Shown here: positions 52,375-54,418 of the stretch, one piece after another
Layout: each line of letters opens with the position of its first letter
Numbering within the stretch: position 1 is the first letter of the stretch
Origin: Elusimicrobiota bacterium
GTDB lineage: Bacteria > Elusimicrobiota > Elusimicrobia > UBA1565 > UBA9628
Assembly: GCA_016234805.1 (NCBI GenBank)
Contig: JACRNU010000012.1
Location: forward strand, 1-54,418
DNA: 54,418 bases
Direction of reading: 5' to 3'
The notes under the pieces: generated by a model
What the model was told of the DNA's origin: nothing
Database searches by the model: none
What the model saw: the letters and a program-made list of their open reading frames with translations, nothing else
Position numbers and translations under genes: made by a program

Positions 52375-53909
52375 AGAAGCGTGGAGCGGGTCAGGGCGGA
52401 GCCTGCCGCGTCGCCCTGGTCGACATCGCGTCCTTCACGGAGGACGTGTGCTCCCCCCTGTCCACGGGCTGTCTCATGGCCCATGGCCGCAAGGCGCTGG
52501 GCAAGCGCATCGAGAGCCGGCTGTTCCAGTACGGGCCCGGGAAGCGCCGGAAGATGCTGGCAGCGGCCCTGCGCGACCTGGCCGCGTTCGCGCCGCGGGT
52601 CGTGGGCATCTCCTGCTATTTCTGGAACGTGGAGGCCGCCCTGGCCCTGGCGCGGGCGCTCAAGCGCCGCCGGCCGAGCCTGCTGGTCGTCTTGGGCGGG
52701 CCCGAGATCCATCCGGGCCGCGCCGCGCTCCTGCGCGCCGGGACCGCGGACGCGCTGGTCGTGGGGGAAGGCGAGGAGACCTGGGTCGAGCTCCTGCGCC
52801 GCCTCTTGGACGGCCGAGCCTGGGCCGGGACCCCGGGCGCGCTCGCCATGGGTGAAGGACCCGTGAGCGGACCTCAGCGCGCGTTCATCGAGCCCTTGGA
52901 CCGGGTCCCGTCTCCTTGGACCCCCGGGATCTTCCCCCGCCATGGGAAGACCTGGACCATGGCGCTCTTGGAGACGGCCCGCGGCTGCCCGATGAACTGC
53001 TCCTTCTGCACCTGGACCTACCGCCGGACCAAGATGCGCCGCCTCTCCGATGCCAGGGTCAAGGCAGACCTCAAGGCCCTGTCCAGGCTGCCCGTGACCA
53101 AGGTCTTCATCTGCGATTCGGACTTCTTCCTGGACCGCGGCCGAGGCCTGCGCCTGGCGCGCCTCCTGCGCCGCCTCGGGGAGAAGAAAGGGATATTCTG
53201 GAGCATGCAGGTCAGGATCGACCACCTGGACGCCGAGGTGCTCAAGGCGACCGACCACCCGTGCTTCGGCCTCGGGGTCGGGGTCGAGTCGCTCTCTCCG
53301 AAGGTCCTGCGCCTCAACGGCCGCAACCCGGACCTGCGCCGCATCAGAGCCGCCTTGGACTGCCTGCGCCTCCACCCCACGCGGGCGGAGGTGCAGCTGC
53401 AGCTCATCTTCGCGCTTCCCGGAGAGACCAGGGAGAGCTTCCTGTCCGGGCTCGACAGGCTCCTCGCCGTGCCGGGCGCCAGGCCCATCGTGCTCTGCGC
53501 CCAGGCCCTGCCGGGCTCGCGCCTCGCCGGGCCCATGAGCCGCCTGATCCGCCGCCGCCGCCGGCCCCCCCACTTCGTGATCGCCACGGACACCCTCCCG
53601 CTGAAGGAGTACCGGGAGCTGCGCCGTGCCGCCTTCGAGATCCTGCTGCTCATGAACATCCCCCCGATCCAGGACCTGCTCAGGCTCCTGGCGAAGAGAC
53701 GCGCGGGCTCCATCACGGCCGCGTACGCGGACCTCCGCCGGACCCTCGGCGCGGGCGCGCGCTCCGTCCTGGAGACGGCCTGGCGGCGCTACTCCCGCTT
53801 CCCGGTCCGCGAACATTATTCGGTCAACTCGGATGGGCGCTTGGCCCTCGGCGCCGCCCAGGAGGCCCGCCTATCAGCCGGGGTCCGGACAGCGGCGTCG
53901 CGGAGATGA
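52371..53909 (+). CDS. Cobalamin-binding-type radical SAM protein, tandem copy 2
   Basis: 512 residues from an ATG overlapping the previous stop (ATGA). It is collinear with copy 1: VVGISCYFWNVEAALALARAL, VVLGGPEIHPGRAAL, GCPMNCSFC (Cys206, 210, 213), FICDSDFFLDRGRG, LIFALPGETRESFLSGL. Long stretches of DNA are nearly identical to copy 1 (for example 52561-52800 against 51001-51240), while the segment after the Cys motif has diverged more. Both keep all catalytic cysteines, so they may act on related substrates or in sequence. Confidence 0.85.
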   Translation: MKKRGAGQGGACRVALVDIASFTEDVCSPLSTGCLMAHGRKALGKRIESRLFQYGPGKRRKMLAAALRDLAAFAPRVVGISCYFWNVEAALALARALKRRRPSLLVVLGGPEIHPGRAALLRAGTADALVVGEGEETWVELLRRLLDGRAWAGTPGALAMGEGPVSGPQRAFIEPLDRVPSPWTPGIFPRHGKTWTMALLETARGCPMNCSFCTWTYRRTKMRRLSDARVKADLKALSRLPVTKVFICDSDFFLDRGRGLRLARLLRRLGEKKGIFWSMQVRIDHLDAEVLKATDHPCFGLGVGVESLSPKVLRLNGRNPDLRRIRAALDCLRLHPTRAEVQLQLIFALPGETRESFLSGLDRLLAVPGARPIVLCAQALPGSRLAGPMSRLIRRRRRPPHFVIATDTLPLKEYRELRRAAFEILLLMNIPPIQDLLRLLAKRRAGSITAAYADLRRTLGAGARSVLETAWRRYSRFPVREHYSVNSDGRLALGAAQEARLSAGVRTAASRR

Positions 53910-54418
53910 AGAGGCGGACCGACCAGCCGGCCCGACCGGACCGCGAGCGCGTGGACCTGCAGCTGTTCTTCTCCCCGTTCGGCCAGGAGTTCGTCGCCCC
54001 TGAGCTCGGCGTCCCCCAGCTCACGGCCTATCTGACCGGACGGGGCTTGCGGGTCCGGCAGACGGACCTCAACCTCCTGGGGCTGGGCCCTGCCACGGCC
54101 CTGTGCGGCCGGGAGGCCCCTCGCTTCTGGCAGCCCCCCCCTCGCCGCGGGGCGCGGCTTTGGAACCGGGGCGGGTACGCCTATCCCTTAGACGAAGTCC
54201 TGGAGGCCGTGGCCGGCGCGAACCCGGAGACCGAGATCCTCCATGAACGGTTCGTGCGCGAGCGCGCCGGACAGGCAGGCCTGGTGGGCTTCTCCGTCTG
54301 CACCGCGGACCAGGCCGTGGCGGCCCTCTTCCTCTGCCGGCGCATCCGGGAGGATTTCCCGCGCCTCAAGACCTGCCTGGGCGGCCCCTGGGTGGGCGCT
54401 TCCTGGGACGCGCTCCCG
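53906..54418 (+). CDS. Cobalamin-binding-type radical SAM protein, copy 3 (N-terminal part)
   Basis: Partial: 171 codons, cut by the right edge. The start overlaps the previous stop (ATGA). VDLQLFFSPFGQEFVAPELGVPQLTAYLTGRG, then RVRQTDLNLLGLG, VGFSVCTADQAVAALFLCRRIRE and TCLGGPWVGASW read as a B12-binding-like N-terminal domain; the radical SAM motif would lie beyond the window. It differs clearly from copies 1 and 2, so it is not a recent duplicate. Confidence 0.75.
   Translation, partial: MKRRTDQPARPDRERVDLQLFFSPFGQEFVAPELGVPQLTAYLTGRGLRVRQTDLNLLGLGPATALCGREAPRFWQPPPRRGARLWNRGGYAYPLDEVLEAVAGANPETEILHERFVRERAGQAGLVGFSVCTADQAVAALFLCRRIREDFPRLKTCLGGPWVGASWDALP

Overview
The window is a GC-rich bacterial chromosome segment, coded almost wall to wall, with long strings of genes that overlap by 4 bases (ATGA or GTGA). 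I infer a free-living member of the Elusimicrobiota (Elusimicrobia). The basis is a set of nitrogenase-like genes embedded among many radical SAM genes, which matches a published description of groundwater Elusimicrobia genomes; a surface protein whose N-terminus reads VNLTTYYPAPSGVY; and a TIGR02147-like regulator. I could not run a search, so the assignment is not proven.

Region 1 (1-15006, leftward). A divergent promoter at 15.0 kb precedes a stand-alone NifH-like reductase, a small HTH protein, a shortened NifK-like subunit (K'), a NifD-like subunit with an apparent frameshift, a NifK-like subunit, three radical SAM proteins, a prepilin-peptidase-like membrane protein, a radical SAM-membrane anchor-TPR fusion, a NifH-NifD fusion, and another NifK-like subunit that runs off the window. 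Region 2 (15083-22024) holds an SGNH-hydrolase/TPR protein, a 619-residue radical SAM protein, a regulator, a small secreted protein and an ArnT-like glycosyltransferase. A 434-bp non-coding element with 40-bp terminal inverted repeats (22028-22461) closes it.

Region 3 (22489-33923, leftward) is a His-Xaa-Ser RiPP-type locus. HxsD, HxsB and a precursor (HxsA) with 16 Ser-His-X triplets lie next to a protein carrying two complete radical SAM domains, a membrane protein and two further radical SAM proteins. I see no HxsC.

Region 4 (34086-45537) has a prolyl-oligopeptidase-like protein without its catalytic residues, aconitase with a PII-like protein, an FAD amine oxidase-like protein, and a rightward operon of a secreted glycosidase-like protein, a zinc-ribbon protein and two HemN-like radical SAM paralogues.

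Region 5 (45441-54418) has a second NifH-NifD fusion with its NifK-like partner and a TPR protein (leftward), and at least three cobalamin-binding-type radical SAM genes in tandem (rightward; the last is cut by the window end).

How it fits together: the NifH-like proteins keep the P-loop and both cluster cysteines. The D- and K-like proteins each keep two conserved cysteines, which suggests one interface 4Fe-4S cluster, as in dark-operative protochlorophyllide reductase or CfbCD, rather than P-cluster/FeMo-co nitrogenase. No nifB, nifE or nifN is visible. With HemN-like and B12-type radical SAM enzymes nearby, reduction or remodelling of a tetrapyrrole or another hard-to-reduce cofactor is the leading hypothesis. 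Three nitrogenase-like sets within 50 kb, two with the reductase fused to the D subunit, are the outstanding feature; the expanded His-Xaa-Ser locus is second.
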